NCBI RefSeq assembly: GCF_004771275.1
Contig: NZ_RQEV01000002.1
Span: 62,001 to 126,000 of the forward strand
Origin: Leptospira fluminis
GTDB lineage: Bacteria; Spirochaetota; Leptospiria; Leptospirales; Leptospiraceae
Direction of reading: 5' to 3'
Length of the DNA stretch: 64,000 nucleotides
Positions 1-10,180 of the stretch are shown one piece after another. The notes below the pieces were generated by a model that worked only from the letters and a program-made list of their open reading frames with translations, was not told where the DNA came from and searched no databases. Each line of letters begins with the position of its first letter. Positions within the stretch are counted from its first letter, which is position 1. A program made the translations under genes and the position numbers.

Positions 1-615
1 CGGATGGTTTTTTTCCAGGGTTTTATAATATTCTAACGAAGGTTTAAGGGAATTCGGTTTTGCCGTCGCAAGGACTGAGGAGTCGATTCCGCATTCCTGA
101 AATATTCCGTGGGACAAAGTCTCCTTGGAAATCTCTCCGGAAGAAACCAAGGGGGAAATCCAGCCGGACGCCTCGGCTTTTTTCCCCTCTTTACAGGCTT
201 GGATGGCTTTTTTGAGCGCCTGCTCCCCCTCGTCCAATCTATCGTTTTCCGAAGCCGGCTTGAAATCCGAAAGGGAATTCTGAAAAACAGATTCCGCGTA
301 CAAAGGATCCTTCGGATCCGACGTTTTTGCCCTTTGGGAGTATTCGGCCGCGAGTTCCTTCTCCCCCATCGATTGGTACAGCACCGAAAGATTGTAGCAA
401 GCCAAACCTCTATCCGGGCGAAGGGACCTACAAGCGGATCTTAAAAGTTTTAAGGATTGCGCTCTCTCTTCCTCCGTTCCGTAAAAATCCAGAATGGCCT
501 GTTCCTGGATCAGTTCGGCTCCGAAGCGGCCTCCTCCGGGAACGGATACGGACGAGCAACCGAGGGTTCCCAAAAACAGGAAAAATAAGTTCAGAAAAAC
601 GAGAAACAAGGTCAT
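1..615 (-). CDS. TPR-like lipoprotein, 3' end outside window
   Basis: The reading frame is open from an ATG at 615 down to the window edge (205 codons seen), so the gene is partial. The product starts with a hydrophobic signal segment ending in a lipobox-like Leu-Gly-Thr-Leu-Gly-Cys, with Cys at residue 20, so it is probably a lipoprotein. The rest is helical and looks like tetratricopeptide repeats: a stretch around residues 60-90 has the small/large alternation of TPR helices (ACYNLSVLYQSMGEKELAAE). It diverges from the S41 protease gene at 739, with about 120 bp for two promoters. TPR lipoproteins are common in Leptospira and usually scaffold protein complexes. No specific partner can be named from the sequence. 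Confidence 0.7.
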   Translation of the reverse strand, partial: MTLFLVFLNLFFLFLGTLGCSSVSVPGGGRFGAELIQEQAILDFYGTEEERAQSLKLLRSACRSLRPDRGLACYNLSVLYQSMGEKELAAEYSQRAKTSDPKDPLYAESVFQNSLSDFKPASENDRLDEGEQALKKAIQACKEGKKAEASGWISPLVSSGEISKETLSHGIFQECGIDSSVLATAKPNSLKPSLEYYKTLEKNHP

Positions 616-738
616 TTGCTTTTGTCGATTTTATTTCTCCCGGAAACGAAGGGAACGCCTTTTCGGGGGAATGGATTGACAGACCCTTTACGAGGTGGAA
701 AATGATCGAAAACAACTCGACCGGCAAGAGGAACCGAA

Positions 739-2559
739 TTGAAAAGCCTGAGATCCCTCTCTTTCTCCTTTGTCTCCGTCGTACTTTGTACGAGCATCTT
801 TTTTTGCGAGCCTTCCTCGGGACATACCAAGACCACCGCGGATTTTACTCTCAAGGATTTCGACAGTGTGGTCAAGACTGTTGATCGGAACTACATCGAT
901 AAAAACATCGATAAAAACCGCGCCTACAAGGATGCGGCCGTCTTTGCCCTTTTTTCCCTTCCTCATCCTTTGTATATGTATCCCGAAAGTTATTTCAAAG
1001 ACAGGGAAAAATACGAGGAACCCGACGATATTTTTCCGGGAAAGACGTTCAAGCTCTCCGCCGAAGATAAGTTTCTATTACTCGATCCTGATTACAAGGA
1101 AGTGGAAAAAATCAGGGATCGAAAACTGAAGGAAGAAGCGAACAAACCCAAATTGTCGGGAGAAGAAATCATCAAATTGGTGGAAAGGGAGAAGGTCCGC
1201 AAAGCGGTACTTTCCGCAAAATGGGAACAGACCAACTTCTCCAAAAAGGACTTCGATCGGGTTCTCGCTTTTGTGGAAAAGAATCTGCAAAATTATACCA
1301 CTTCTCCCCTAAAAGATCCGTTCGGTTCTGAGGAAAATAAGGACAAGGAACCGTTTTCCATCAAGGACGTATATCTCGCCGCTGCGAACGGATACCTTTC
1401 CTCATTGGATCCTCATAGCCAAGTGTTTCTGAAGGCCGTTTGGGAAGAATCCATGGCCAAGATAGAGGACGGAAGTTTCGAAGGAATCGGGGCCATCCTG
1501 AGCGGAGGCGGAAACAAGGAAGTAGTAGTGGAGAACCCGCTGGAAGGAAGACCGGCAGTCAACGCCGGAGTGCGCGCCGGCGACGTTATCCTTGCTGTGG
1601 ATGGAAAGTCAGTCAAAGGAATGATCTTGGACAAAGTCGTGGAACGCATCAAAGGAAAGAAAGGATCCAAAGTCAGCCTGACGATCCGTCGAAAAGGCGT
1701 TGCCGGAACCTTGAATATAGACGTGGTTCGTGATACCATCGAAATCAAAAATATCGCGAGCAAGCTCCTCGACGGCCATGCGTACATCGGTTATATCAAA
1801 TTGACCGGATTCGTAAAATCGGATCCTTCCGTAGATAAGGAGTTTGTGCAACACTTCCGGGAATTGGAAAAACAGGCGCAAGCTAAGGGCACGAAATTAA
1901 AAGCGCTCGTACTCGATCTTAGAAATAACCCGGGCGGATATCTGGACTTGGCGATAGATCTGGCGGACATGTTCATTACGAACGGATTAATCGTTTCCGT
2001 TAAGAGTCCGAACCGCAGCCCGGAAGATTCGAATGCCAGAAACCGGGACTTGACGGATCTTCCCGTAGCCGTATTAATCAACGCGAAATCCGCATCCGCA
2101 TCCGAAATCGTAGCTTCCGCATTGAAGCACCACGGTAGAGGGTTGATTTTGGGAGAACGCTCTTTCGGTAAAGCTACGGTTCAAAAACTGCAGGAACTTC
2201 CCGGAAACGGAGCTTACTATATCAAACTAACCCAATCTAGATACTATTCCCCTTCCGGAAACACCATACAAGTCGTAGGCGTAAAACCGGATGTGGAAGT
2301 TTCCGGAGAAGAAGACGGTAGCTTTCCTTTCCACTACAGGGAAGAAAACATGTGGAACCATTTGCCTGAGCTTCCTTCCGCAGCGGAGGAGAAAAGCCAT
2401 TTCGACGTAAAGAAATTGGATACTTGGGTGAAAGCGAACGGAAAAGCGGACAAATTCATCCAGGAACACAAGAACGATCCGATCAAACCGGATTACCAGT
2501 TGATCCGCTCCATCGATTACGTGGAAGCTCTCATCAATACGGGCGCCAAACGCAAATAA
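739..2559 (+). CDS. S41-family C-terminal processing protease with PDZ domain
   Basis: This is a periplasmic serine protease of the CtpA/Prc (tail-specific protease) family, which trims or degrades exported proteins from their C-termini. A signal segment covers residues 1-25, a PDZ domain lies around 245-330, and the S41 catalytic core follows. The nucleophile is most likely Ser453 in the SASASEI motif and the general base Lys478 in [10 protein letters not shown]; their 25-residue spacing is that of the Ser/Lys dyad in E. coli Prc. At 606 aa it is longer than a minimal CtpA because of a charged insert between residues 85 and 210. The start is TTG, preceded by a purine-rich AAGAGGAA. A nearby ATG at 702 is out of frame. 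A stem-loop follows the stop, then nadB. Confidence 0.9.
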   Translation: MKSLRSLSFSFVSVVLCTSIFFCEPSSGHTKTTADFTLKDFDSVVKTVDRNYIDKNIDKNRAYKDAAVFALFSLPHPLYMYPESYFKDREKYEEPDDIFPGKTFKLSAEDKFLLLDPDYKEVEKIRDRKLKEEANKPKLSGEEIIKLVEREKVRKAVLSAKWEQTNFSKKDFDRVLAFVEKNLQNYTTSPLKDPFGSEENKDKEPFSIKDVYLAAANGYLSSLDPHSQVFLKAVWEESMAKIEDGSFEGIGAILSGGGNKEVVVENPLEGRPAVNAGVRAGDVILAVDGKSVKGMILDKVVERIKGKKGSKVSLTIRRKGVAGTLNIDVVRDTIEIKNIASKLLDGHAYIGYIKLTGFVKSDPSVDKEFVQHFRELEKQAQAKGTKLKALVLDLRNNPGGYLDLAIDLADMFITNGLIVSVKSPNRSPEDSNARNRDLTDLPVAVLINAKSASASEIVASALKHHGRGLILGERSFGKATVQKLQELPGNGAYYIKLTQSRYYSPSGNTIQVVGVKPDVEVSGEEDGSFPFHYREENMWNHLPELPSAAEEKSHFDVKKLDTWVKANGKADKFIQEHKNDPIKPDYQLIRSIDYVEALINTGAKRK

Positions 2560-2572
2560 ACAGAGTCGAAAA

Positions 2573-2600
2573 GCCCGCGATCTCCTGATCGATCGCGGGC
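2573..2600 (+). terminator. Stem-loop after the S41 protease gene
   Basis: A perfect 10-bp inverted repeat (GCCCGCGATC / GATCGCGGGC) with an 8-nt loop lies 13 bp after the protease stop codon. There is no U-tract after it, so it may be a transcript 3'-end stabiliser or a weak terminator and not a classical intrinsic terminator. nadB begins 20 bp later. Confidence 0.55.
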
Positions 2601-2619
2601 ATTTCCGGGGACTTACATC

Positions 2620-4221
2620 ATGCCAAGAATTCGGACCGACTTTCTGATCATCGGGAGCGGCATTACCGGACTTTTCCAAGCCTTAAAGCTGGTTCCTTAC
2701 GGCGACGTAACCATCATCACCAAAAAATCGGATTACGAATCCAACACGAACTACGCGCAAGGGGGCATTGCGTCCGTATTCGCAGAAGGAGATAAGTTCG
2801 AGGATCATGTACGCGATACTTTGGAATCGGGAGCGGGACTCTGCGATCCGGAAGCCGTAAGGATCTTGGTCCAGGAAGGTCCGGCTCTCGTAAAGGAACT
2901 TCTCGAATACGGGGTTCCGTTCAACCTGGATTCCCAGGGAGCGTTCGACCTACATCGGGAAGGGGGTCACGGCACGAATCGGATCGTTCACGCGCACGAC
3001 AGGACAGGACGGGAAATCGAAAAGACTCTGCTTGAAATCGTAAAAAGAAATCCGAATATTAAAATATTAGAATATCATACTCTTGTAGATTTAATCACTC
3101 CGCACCATCTAAAAAGAAAAGGGCTGATCTGCTTCGGCGCCTACGTGCTGTCCAATCATACGGGGGAGGTGGTTCCTATCCTGGCAAAGAGAACCGTGCT
3201 CGCAAGCGGCGGAGCGGGACAAGTGTATTCCCACACGACGAACCCTAAGATCGCTACCGGGGACGGAGTGGCCTGCGCGTACCGTGCCGGTGCCGTGATT
3301 AAGAATATGGAATTTTATCAATTCCATCCGACTTCCCTCTATCACGAAAAAGGGGAATCCTTTTTGATCTCGGAAGCGGTCCGAGGCAAAGGAGCGGTAT
3401 TGCTCAGCATGGACGGAGAACCGTTCATGAAAAAATACCACCCGATGGCCGACCTCGCCACCAGGGATATCGTCGCGCGCGCGATCGACGCGGAAATGAA
3501 GCGTTCGGGAGCCTCGCACGTTTGGCTGGACATTTCTCACAAACCCGCGGACGAGATCAAGGCGGCCTTCCCTTCCATTTACGAAAAATGCCTGGAACTC
3601 GGGATCGACATCACCTTGCAGCCGATTCCCGTAGTGCCCGCAGCGCATTTTATGTGCGGAGGCGTGGCGACGGACCTCCAGGGAAAAACGAATATTTCCA
3701 ATCTTTATGCGGCGGGAGAAGTAGCCTGCACGGGCGTGCATGGAGGCAACCGCCTCGCTTCCAACAGCCTTCTGGAATGTTTGGTCTTTTCCAATCGGAT
3801 CGCCTTGGATGTAAAATATAACCCTCCCGAATTCCTGCCGGAGCACGACCAAATCCCTCCGTGGAATAAGGAAGGCCTGGTCAATACCGAGGAATGGGTA
3901 TTGATTTCCCACGATTTAGTGGAGATCAAAAATACGATGTCGAACTACGTGGGAATAGTGCGTTCCGATCTTCGCTTGGAACGCGCGTTGCGACGGATGG
4001 ACCTCATCTTTTCCGAAGTGAGAGACTACTACAAACGCACGATCATAACCGCGCCTCTGCTGGAACTCAGAAATCTCGTTTTAGTCGGAGAACTCATTAT
4101 CCGTGCGGCCCTTTCCAGAAAGGAGAGCAGAGGGCTTCACTATTCCACGGATTATCCGGAAAACAGGGCGCCCTCCAGACATGATACGGTATTGGTGAAC
4201 GATAACGTCCTCAGAGGATGA
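2620..4221 (+). CDS. nadB: L-aspartate oxidase
   Basis: NadB oxidises L-aspartate to iminoaspartate with FAD, the first step of de novo NAD synthesis, in the cytoplasm. The N-terminus carries the dinucleotide-binding fold ([15 protein letters not shown], residues 10-24). The substrate and flavin signatures [12 protein letters not shown] and [19 protein letters not shown] of the succinate dehydrogenase/aspartate oxidase flavoprotein family follow, then [21 protein letters not shown] near the C-terminal third. Its 533 residues fit the family. The ATG start at 2620 lies 60 bp after the upstream protease gene, so the two could be co-transcribed past the intervening stem-loop. nadA and nadC are not in the window. 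The ORF is complete and has no obvious anomaly. Confidence 0.95.
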   Translation: MPRIRTDFLIIGSGITGLFQALKLVPYGDVTIITKKSDYESNTNYAQGGIASVFAEGDKFEDHVRDTLESGAGLCDPEAVRILVQEGPALVKELLEYGVPFNLDSQGAFDLHREGGHGTNRIVHAHDRTGREIEKTLLEIVKRNPNIKILEYHTLVDLITPHHLKRKGLICFGAYVLSNHTGEVVPILAKRTVLASGGAGQVYSHTTNPKIATGDGVACAYRAGAVIKNMEFYQFHPTSLYHEKGESFLISEAVRGKGAVLLSMDGEPFMKKYHPMADLATRDIVARAIDAEMKRSGASHVWLDISHKPADEIKAAFPSIYEKCLELGIDITLQPIPVVPAAHFMCGGVATDLQGKTNISNLYAAGEVACTGVHGGNRLASNSLLECLVFSNRIALDVKYNPPEFLPEHDQIPPWNKEGLVNTEEWVLISHDLVEIKNTMSNYVGIVRSDLRLERALRRMDLIFSEVRDYYKRTIITAPLLELRNLVLVGELIIRAALSRKESRGLHYSTDYPENRAPSRHDTVLVNDNVLRG

Positions 4222-4227
4222 CGGTCC

Positions 4228-5751
4228 CTAAAATACGTGGCTGAAATTTACGAATAACTGTTCGTCTTCTCGCGATTTCGCATAATCGATCATGATAATC
4301 GTCGCTTGGTTCCAAGCGATCCGAAGCCCTAATCCCCTGGAATACTTATAACCTTGGGTTCCGACCTTATGCTCGTCGTCCCAAACCCGCCCAAAATCGA
4401 AAAACGGAACGATATTGAACGCGAAATATTCCCCGCCCACGGAAGCTTCCGCGAATTTCCATCGTACTTCCAGGTTTCCCCATCCCATCGCTCTTCCGAC
4501 GAACCGATCCTGCTTGTATCCCCTGAGCGTACGCAACCCTCCTAATCCGCCTATGACGCCCTCGGTTCCCCAAAGGTTTCTATATTCGAAAAACGGAGTA
4601 TTCCCGTCCGTCAACCCCATACCGAATCGGCTCGCTAAGACCAACTTGTCGAAAACTTTCGGAAAAGGACTATAAAAGAATTTACCCTGAGTAAAGAATT
4701 TCTGGAAATCGAAATCGGAGCCGATGGCCTTGCTGGACTTTTCGTACGTTCCTTCGACAAACATCCCGCTGTTCGGGTCCGGTTCGAAGTCGCGGGTATC
4801 GTACACGAGTCCGATCCGGACCGAGTTCACATATCCTCCCCCGTATCCTAGGATTTTTCCCGCCTGCTGGTCCTGGGTCAGTCTGGTCGTCCCGTTCGGA
4901 ACCTTGGCGCCGGTTTTGAACGGATCTCCGCCCAAAACCGGATCATGACCTTGCACGAATTTTCCGTCGAAGGTATGGACGATATTATTCGAGGCCTTGA
5001 TCCCTGCGACCAATCTCACCGTTCCGCCTACGTATGATCTCTCCGTGCTTAGATTGATCATCGGAGTCTGGATTTCATACCGATTGTACATCCGGTCCGT
5101 AACCACGAACCCGGGTTGGCTAGGAATACCGGTATAGGTGTTACCGTTGTAGCGCACCGGATCCTGCGGTCCTCCGGGACGCCAATAATCCAAATTGTCC
5201 GCCTGGTTTTGGTAGGTCGTATTTGTGTATAAGCTGCCGCCCGGTTGGTTTCTATCCCGATAACTCAGGTTTTTCATGGAATCTTCCCCGATTCCGAAAT
5301 ACAAGGTGGTAGGCGTGATGGTCATAAAGGCGTCAGCCCTCAGCCTCCATTGCGTATTAGCGATGAACGGCATATCCAGACTAAGCTGATGGTACTGCGC
5401 GTTTTTATTCGTGTCGAAATACTGGGCAAAGAAACGCAGCCGGTAGGGAGTATAATCGAATAACGGATCCGTTTTTTTGCCGTTGTTGTAAGCGTAGGCT
5501 CGGACTCCGTATCCGATCCCTTCGTTCGGATCCGAATTGATAAGCGGCAATCCTGTCGGATACCAGCCCTCCTTTTTTTGATCCAGATCCTTTTTGCAAA
5601 GCTGCTTGGTAGGATCCATGGGAAAAGGAAGGTTCGTCCTAGGAGCGGATTTTTCGCAACCCCCGGAGGGAGGAGGGGCTTCGGAGCGGATCGATTCGGC
5701 AGTAAATGCGAATATTAGAATATAAAGAAATTGGATCCTACCAATTTTCAT
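4228..5751 (-). CDS. Omp85-superfamily outer-membrane beta-barrel protein (copy 1)
   Basis: A predicted 507-aa outer-membrane protein with a signal peptide (about residues 1-23) and a C-terminal barrel. The barrel contains the Omp85/surface-antigen hallmark [11 protein letters not shown], glycine-rich strands such as [11 protein letters not shown], and ends in a terminal Phe (FVNFSHVF), as in BamA-recognised barrels. There is no room for POTRA repeats, so it is not BamA itself; it resembles the BamA/TamA-like surface-antigen proteins of Leptospira. Two N-terminal Cys residues (GCEK and LCKKDL) are shared with the neighbouring paralogue at 6476-7996. The two barrels align almost along their whole length and flank a DUF1566 lipoprotein. 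The gene converges with nadB, with only 6 bp between the stop codons. Function and ligand are unknown. Confidence 0.8.
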   Translation of the reverse strand: MKIGRIQFLYILIFAFTAESIRSEAPPPSGGCEKSAPRTNLPFPMDPTKQLCKKDLDQKKEGWYPTGLPLINSDPNEGIGYGVRAYAYNNGKKTDPLFDYTPYRLRFFAQYFDTNKNAQYHQLSLDMPFIANTQWRLRADAFMTITPTTLYFGIGEDSMKNLSYRDRNQPGGSLYTNTTYQNQADNLDYWRPGGPQDPVRYNGNTYTGIPSQPGFVVTDRMYNRYEIQTPMINLSTERSYVGGTVRLVAGIKASNNIVHTFDGKFVQGHDPVLGGDPFKTGAKVPNGTTRLTQDQQAGKILGYGGGYVNSVRIGLVYDTRDFEPDPNSGMFVEGTYEKSSKAIGSDFDFQKFFTQGKFFYSPFPKVFDKLVLASRFGMGLTDGNTPFFEYRNLWGTEGVIGGLGGLRTLRGYKQDRFVGRAMGWGNLEVRWKFAEASVGGEYFAFNIVPFFDFGRVWDDEHKVGTQGYKYSRGLGLRIAWNQATIIMIDYAKSREDEQLFVNFSHVF

Positions 5752-5772
5752 GGCTACAAGCCGCTTGCGAGA

Positions 5773-6462
5773 TCAGGGCCTGACGCAACGGATATAATAT
5801 CGGCTAGTTTTGGACGCCATAAAATCTGTGCCGAACTGATTCTGTGCGAAGCTGACCGCTCTCGCCGTCTGTCCCGAGGAATCCTGCTCGTTGGCCCAGG
5901 AACTCCAGTAATAATCCTCGATCGTATCCGGAAATTTGAGGAGCATTTCGTTTCTACCCGAGGAACCGAGAGCTTTCAACTCTCCGTAAGTGGCAACTCT
6001 CCAATCCGTTTTTCCGGCGGTCCTGTCCGAAGAACAGTTGTTAAAAGCTTCCGAAGAACCTCCTACACCGATTTGGGAAACGTTCGTAAGAGTTTGGGGA
6101 GTGGAAACGGTATTGCAGGCGCTGGAATTCTGATTGCAATATTGGTATTGGGCGGCACCGAATCCGGAATTCGAAATGCCTCCTCCTTCGCAGGAATAGC
6201 CGCCGGACGTATTCACGTAAGTCTGGCCTTGGGAACAAACTTTCCAAGTCAAACCGGTTGCGGAATTCGTAATGGTTCCGTCTCCGTTGGAATGGAAAGC
6301 GCTGAAAAAGATCGCGCCCGCGATCAGCAGACTAGCGTCCTCGTTCTGGAATCCCAGAGTGTTTTTTGCCGGTTTTTCCTCGCATCCGATCACGGACAAC
6401 CCCAAAGAGAGGATCAGAAGCGCCGCTTGGTAAGATAAATGGAAACGTTCGAATTTTTTCAT
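5773..6462 (-). CDS. DUF1566-domain lipoprotein
   Basis: A 229-aa predicted lipoprotein. The start used is the ATG at 6462 because a good GAAGAGG ribosome site lies just upstream and the first 23 residues form a signal peptide ending in a lipobox-like SVIGC. A longer frame would begin inside the upstream barrel gene. The C-terminal half has the DUF1566/Lcl pattern: DGTITNSATGLTWKVCSQG at the front, then DWRVATYGELKAL, YYWSS and a closing YYIRCVRP. Such domains are frequent in leptospiral surface lipoproteins; their function is not established. Six or more Cys residues suggest disulphides. It sits 13 bp downstream of one Omp85-like barrel and 21 bp upstream of its paralogue, so the three are probably one transcription unit and may act together at the cell surface. 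Confidence 0.8.
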   Translation of the reverse strand: MKKFERFHLSYQAALLILSLGLSVIGCEEKPAKNTLGFQNEDASLLIAGAIFFSAFHSNGDGTITNSATGLTWKVCSQGQTYVNTSGGYSCEGGGISNSGFGAAQYQYCNQNSSACNTVSTPQTLTNVSQIGVGGSSEAFNNCSSDRTAGKTDWRVATYGELKALGSSGRNEMLLKFPDTIEDYYWSSWANEQDSSGQTARAVSFAQNQFGTDFMASKTSRYYIRCVRP

Positions 6463-6475
6463 GGCGACCTCTTCG

Positions 6476-7996
6476 TTAGAATGCGTGGTTAAAGTTGATG
6501 AAGAGCTGCTTGTCTTCCCTAGATACTGCGTAATCCAAAATGATAACCGTAGTTTGGTTCCATGCCACACGGAAACCGACCCCTTTGGAATATTTATAAT
6601 CCTTTAAGCCCGCCTTATGTTCGTCGTCCCAAATTCTTCCGAAGTCGAAGAACGGTACGAGCATCAGCGCGAAGTGTTGCCCCAAAACCGTAAATTGGGT
6701 GAACCTCCAACGAACCTCGACGTTACCCCAACCCATGGACCGACCCACGAACCGGTCCTGTTTGTAACCGCGCAAAGTCGTCCGACCTCCCAATCCGGAG
6801 ATCACACCTTCCGTTCCCCACATGTTCCTATATTCGAAGAACGGAGCGTCTCCCGAAGTGAGGGAAAACCCCGCTCTTCCCGCTAAAACCAACTTATCGA
6901 ATATCTTCGGAAACGGGCTGAAAAAGAACTTACCTTGAGCGAAATATTTGGAGAAATCGTAGCCCGATCCCATCGCCTTAGAGGCCTTCTCGTACGTGGC
7001 CTCTAGAAACATCCCTTGGTTCGGATCCGGTTCCAAATCCCGAGTATCGTACACAAGCCCCAAGCGGAGAGAGTTCACGTTTCCTCCATGATACCCTAGA
7101 ATTTTTCCCGCATTATAATCCTGGGTCAACTTGGTCGTTTGGTTAAATGCGTTTCCGGCCGAGTTAATGACCTGTCCATCCAGAACAGGATCCAGACCTT
7201 TGCTCATGGTTCCGTCAAACGTCCGAACGATGTTTTGGGACATGCGAAGACCCGCTACCAAACGCACCGTTCCGCCGAAATAGGAATGCTCCGCACTGAG
7301 ATTCGCCGTAGGAGAGATGATATTGTATCGATTGTATTGCGAGTCCGTTACCTGAAATCCGTTCGCACTGGGGAAACCGCTGTATGTCCCCCCACCTAAA
7401 GCGACCGGATCTCCGGGACCTCCTGGTCTTGTATAGGCCAAGTTTTTCTGCTGGTCCGAAAACGTCGCGTTCGTGGTCACGGGAGCTCCGGGCTGGTTCC
7501 TATCCGTATAGCTCAATGTCTGGAGAGACGATTGTCCGATTCCGAAATACAGAGTATTCGGATTCGCGTCATACACTCCTTCTCCTCTCAACCTCCATTG
7601 GGTGCCGAAAACGAAAGGGGCATCGAAAGCGATATCCTGGTACTGTCTATTCTTCGAAGTATTGAAATACTGCGCGTATATCCGGAATTTGTACGGGGTA
7701 TATTCGAAGAACGGATCATCCTTGGTCCCGTTATTGTACGCGAAAACCCGAACCCCGTATCCGACACCCGTGTTCGGATCCGAATTTAAGAGAGGAAGAC
7801 CCGTGGGAAACCAACCTTCCTTTTTCTTTAACAGGTCTTTTTTACAAAGTTGTCTCTGTTGGCTGATCGGAAAGGGAAGATCTTTTCGAGGTTCCGGTTT
7901 TTCACAACCGGTGATGATTTCCTGAGCAGAGATCGGTTCATAGAGAAAGACGGCAACAAGCCCTGTAAAGATAAGACGGATCGGGAAATTCTTCAT
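6476..7996 (-). CDS. Omp85-superfamily outer-membrane beta-barrel protein (copy 2)
   Basis: A 506-aa paralogue of the barrel at 4228-5751, first gene of the likely three-gene unit barrel-lipoprotein-barrel. It has a signal peptide ending near EPISAQ, the same N-terminal two-Cys block ([14 protein letters not shown]), the [19 protein letters not shown] block, the Omp85 motif [19 protein letters not shown], and a terminal Phe (INFNHAF). The two copies differ mostly in putative extracellular loop regions around residues 150-300, as expected for duplicated surface proteins. No POTRA domains are present. The 220-bp gap upstream should hold the promoter. Specific function is unknown. Confidence 0.8.
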   Translation of the reverse strand: MKNFPIRLIFTGLVAVFLYEPISAQEIITGCEKPEPRKDLPFPISQQRQLCKKDLLKKKEGWFPTGLPLLNSDPNTGVGYGVRVFAYNNGTKDDPFFEYTPYKFRIYAQYFNTSKNRQYQDIAFDAPFVFGTQWRLRGEGVYDANPNTLYFGIGQSSLQTLSYTDRNQPGAPVTTNATFSDQQKNLAYTRPGGPGDPVALGGGTYSGFPSANGFQVTDSQYNRYNIISPTANLSAEHSYFGGTVRLVAGLRMSQNIVRTFDGTMSKGLDPVLDGQVINSAGNAFNQTTKLTQDYNAGKILGYHGGNVNSLRLGLVYDTRDLEPDPNQGMFLEATYEKASKAMGSGYDFSKYFAQGKFFFSPFPKIFDKLVLAGRAGFSLTSGDAPFFEYRNMWGTEGVISGLGGRTTLRGYKQDRFVGRSMGWGNVEVRWRFTQFTVLGQHFALMLVPFFDFGRIWDDEHKAGLKDYKYSKGVGFRVAWNQTTVIILDYAVSREDKQLFINFNHAF

Positions 7997-8160
7997 TCAA
8001 CGCTCGGGGAATTAAATACGATTTCGCAAGTTATAGAGGCCTCCTAGACCCTGTCAAATTTATTCCAGGAAAAGCAGACGATCGACGAGGTTGGAAAAAT
8101 GGACGTAAGATCTTGGGCCTAAAACAAAACAATTGTTCGAAATAGAATTGTAATCTTGGA

Positions 8161-8188
8161 ATAAAAATTCCGGAAGGAAGCCCTCCGG
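8161..8188 (-). terminator. Intrinsic terminator of the plsC-accC-accB-like operon
   Basis: Read on the minus strand, an 8-bp stem (CCGGAGGG / CCTTCCGG, one G-U pair) with a 3-nt loop is followed by AATTTTTATT, about 30 bp after the biotin carrier stop. This is a conventional rho-independent terminator. Confidence 0.75.
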
Positions 8189-8219
8189 TCTTTCTTGGAT
8201 CTTCGGCGATGTACTTACT

Positions 8220-8708
8220 TCAGTTTTGGAGTATTAGAATTATTTGATCTTGTAAGACCAAGTCTCCCGGCAAAACCCGAACCTCTTCCACCTGGGAATC
8301 CGATCCCGCCTTTAAAGCATGCTCCATCTTCATCGCTTCGACCACGGCAAGAGTCTGTCCTTTCCGGACAGCATCTCCGGGCGCAACTTCTACTTTAATG
8401 ACTTTGCCGGGCATAGGGCTCTTAATTTCCCTTTGAGCGGAGTCGGAGTTAACACCTTCTCTGCCTTTCAGAAGGAATTGAAAACTCCTTCCTCTCGTAT
8501 GAATGAAGATCCTTCCTCCGGAAAACAGAGCGATGGACCCGTCGGGGAGGGAGTAATGTCCGTCCTTTTCCAAGGTCCAAACGGAATGGGTCAATACGGA
8601 TTCCCAATTTCCCGTCTCCGAATCCAAGAGTCTTGCGGATGCGGTTCCCTCTCCCAGATCCAACAGGAATTCCCGATCTTTCCAGCGAAGTCTGTACAAA
8701 CTGCTCAT
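8220..8708 (-). CDS. Biotin carboxyl carrier subunit of an acyl-CoA carboxylase
   Basis: A 162-aa carrier protein with the biotinylation motif EAMKMEH near its C-terminus; Lys127 is the expected biotinylated residue. The upstream GDAVRKGQTL and downstream GDLVLQDQ strands complete the biotinyl fold. The N-terminal 90 residues are not the usual AccB leader but resemble the BT-like linker of propionyl- or methylcrotonyl-CoA carboxylase alpha chains. Together with the preceding biotin carboxylase gene it therefore looks like a split alpha chain. The ATG at 8708 overlaps the upstream stop as ATGA, which fixes the start and implies translational coupling. A carboxyltransferase partner is not in the window, so the acyl-CoA substrate cannot be decided. 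Confidence 0.85.
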   Translation of the reverse strand: MSSLYRLRWKDREFLLDLGEGTASARLLDSETGNWESVLTHSVWTLEKDGHYSLPDGSIALFSGGRIFIHTRGRSFQFLLKGREGVNSDSAQREIKSPMPGKVIKVEVAPGDAVRKGQTLAVVEAMKMEHALKAGSDSQVEEVRVLPGDLVLQDQIILILQN

Positions 8709-10180
8709 TTCCGAACTTCCCATAGATCCTTCGTCCCGATCGCTTCCCAAATCGAAGGCGCTTTTTTCCGCCTTCCGAACAATAGAGAGGCGACTTTTGC
8801 CAGCGCGTCCTTTTCCTCCCCTTCTCCGCCGACGGAGATCTGATGCCGTTCTAAGAAGTGAGTGTTCGTGTTTCCCTTGGCAAATTCGGGATGGGAAAGA
8901 ATTCCCTTTAAGTACGAAGCGTTCGTAGTCGGCCCGAAAACGACCGTATTTTCCAACGCCTGGATCAGATTTTTACGCGCCTCTTCCCTCGTTTTTCCGT
9001 TGCCGATGATCTTTGCCAACATGGGATCGTAGTAAAGGGAAACCTCGGAGCCGGTCTCCACTCCGCTATCCACTCGTACGTTTTGGATCTCCGGAAACGA
9101 GGCATATTCGATTTTTCCGATAGAAGGAAGAAATTCGTTTTCCGGATCCTCAGCGTACAGTCTGGCTTCTACCGCGTGCCCGGACTGCTTGACCGACGAA
9201 CCCGCCAAGAGTTCAACCAAGGTTTTACCCTCCGAAATACGGATCTGCCATTCTACCAAATCGATTCCGGTCACGATTTCGGTGACCGGGTGCTCCACTT
9301 GAAGGCGGGTATTCATTTCCAAAAAGTAGAACGATCCGTCTTCCCCTAGAATAAATTCCACCGTTCCGGCCCCGAGATACCCGATGGAAGAAGCCGCCTT
9401 CACGGCCACGGCACAAATCTCCTCCCGCAGTTTCGGATCCAGATTCGGGGCGGGCGACTCTTCGATCACCTTTTGGTGCCTTCTCTGGATGGAGCATTCC
9501 CTTTCGAAGAGATGGATCACCTTCCCCTTGGAATCTCCGAACACCTGCACTTCTATATGCCTAGGGTTGGATACGTATTTTTCCAAAAAGACACGGGAGT
9601 CTCCGAATGCATTGGAAGCTTCCCTTTGGGCCGACTCCAAGGAAGAAAGAAATTCCTCTTCGGAATATACCCTCTTCATGCCCTTGCCTCCACCTCCCGC
9701 GCTCGCTTTGATCATCACGGGGAAGCCGATCTTCTTTGCTTCGTTTAACAAAGTTTTGGGATCTTGCGTATTTCCGTCCGTCCCCGGCACTACCGGAACT
9801 CCGGCTGCGATCATTGCTTCCCGGGATCGTATCTTGTCTCCCATCAAATCCACGCTTTCGGGCCGGGGACCCAGAAACAGGATCCCGGCTGCCGCGAGAG
9901 CCTGGGCAAATTCGGTTTTTTCGGAAAGGAATCCGTAGCCGGGGTGCACTGCGTCCGTCCCGGTTTCACGAACCGCCTTTAAAATCGAAGGAATGGAAAG
10001 ATAGGATTTGGAAGGCTCGGACTCTCCGATGTAATAGGAAAGATCCGCGTTTTTCACGAAGGGAGAATTTCTGTCCGCATCGGAATAGACCGCCACGGTT
10101 CGGATTCCCAACCGTTTGCAGGTTCGTTGGATTCGAAGCGAAATTTCCCCTCGGTTGGCGATGAGTAGGGTACGAATCAC
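8705..10180 (-). CDS. Biotin carboxylase subunit of an acyl-CoA carboxylase
   Basis: Biotin carboxylase uses ATP and bicarbonate to carboxylate biotin on the carrier protein. The N-terminus RTLLIANRGEISLRIQRTC is typical of the family; the ATP-grasp glycine loop KASAGGGGKGMKR and the substrate-loop signature EMNTRLQVEHPVTE are present. The chosen start is GTG at 10180: the family motif begins two codons later, and the GTGA overlap with the plsC stop is a normal coupling arrangement. The product is 491 aa, somewhat longer than E. coli AccC (about 450), in line with carboxylases of propionyl or methylcrotonyl type. The second gene of a plsC-carboxylase-carrier operon, it is translationally coupled to both neighbours. 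Confidence 0.9.
   Translation of the reverse strand: MIRTLLIANRGEISLRIQRTCKRLGIRTVAVYSDADRNSPFVKNADLSYYIGESEPSKSYLSIPSILKAVRETGTDAVHPGYGFLSEKTEFAQALAAAGILFLGPRPESVDLMGDKIRSREAMIAAGVPVVPGTDGNTQDPKTLLNEAKKIGFPVMIKASAGGGGKGMKRVYSEEEFLSSLESAQREASNAFGDSRVFLEKYVSNPRHIEVQVFGDSKGKVIHLFERECSIQRRHQKVIEESPAPNLDPKLREEICAVAVKAASSIGYLGAGTVEFILGEDGSFYFLEMNTRLQVEHPVTEIVTGIDLVEWQIRISEGKTLVELLAGSSVKQSGHAVEARLYAEDPENEFLPSIGKIEYASFPEIQNVRVDSGVETGSEVSLYYDPMLAKIIGNGKTREEARKNLIQALENTVVFGPTTNASYLKGILSHPEFAKGNTNTHFLERHQISVGGEGEEKDALAKVASLLFGRRKKAPSIWEAIGTKDLWEVRK

Noticed and set aside
3109..3912. 267-aa minus-strand ORF opposite nadB
   Set aside because: It lies wholly antisense to a well-conserved gene, has no recognisable motif and is explained by codon bias on the other strand.
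4228..5751. BamA identity for the barrel proteins
   Set aside because: No POTRA repeats and too short; only the barrel signature is shared.
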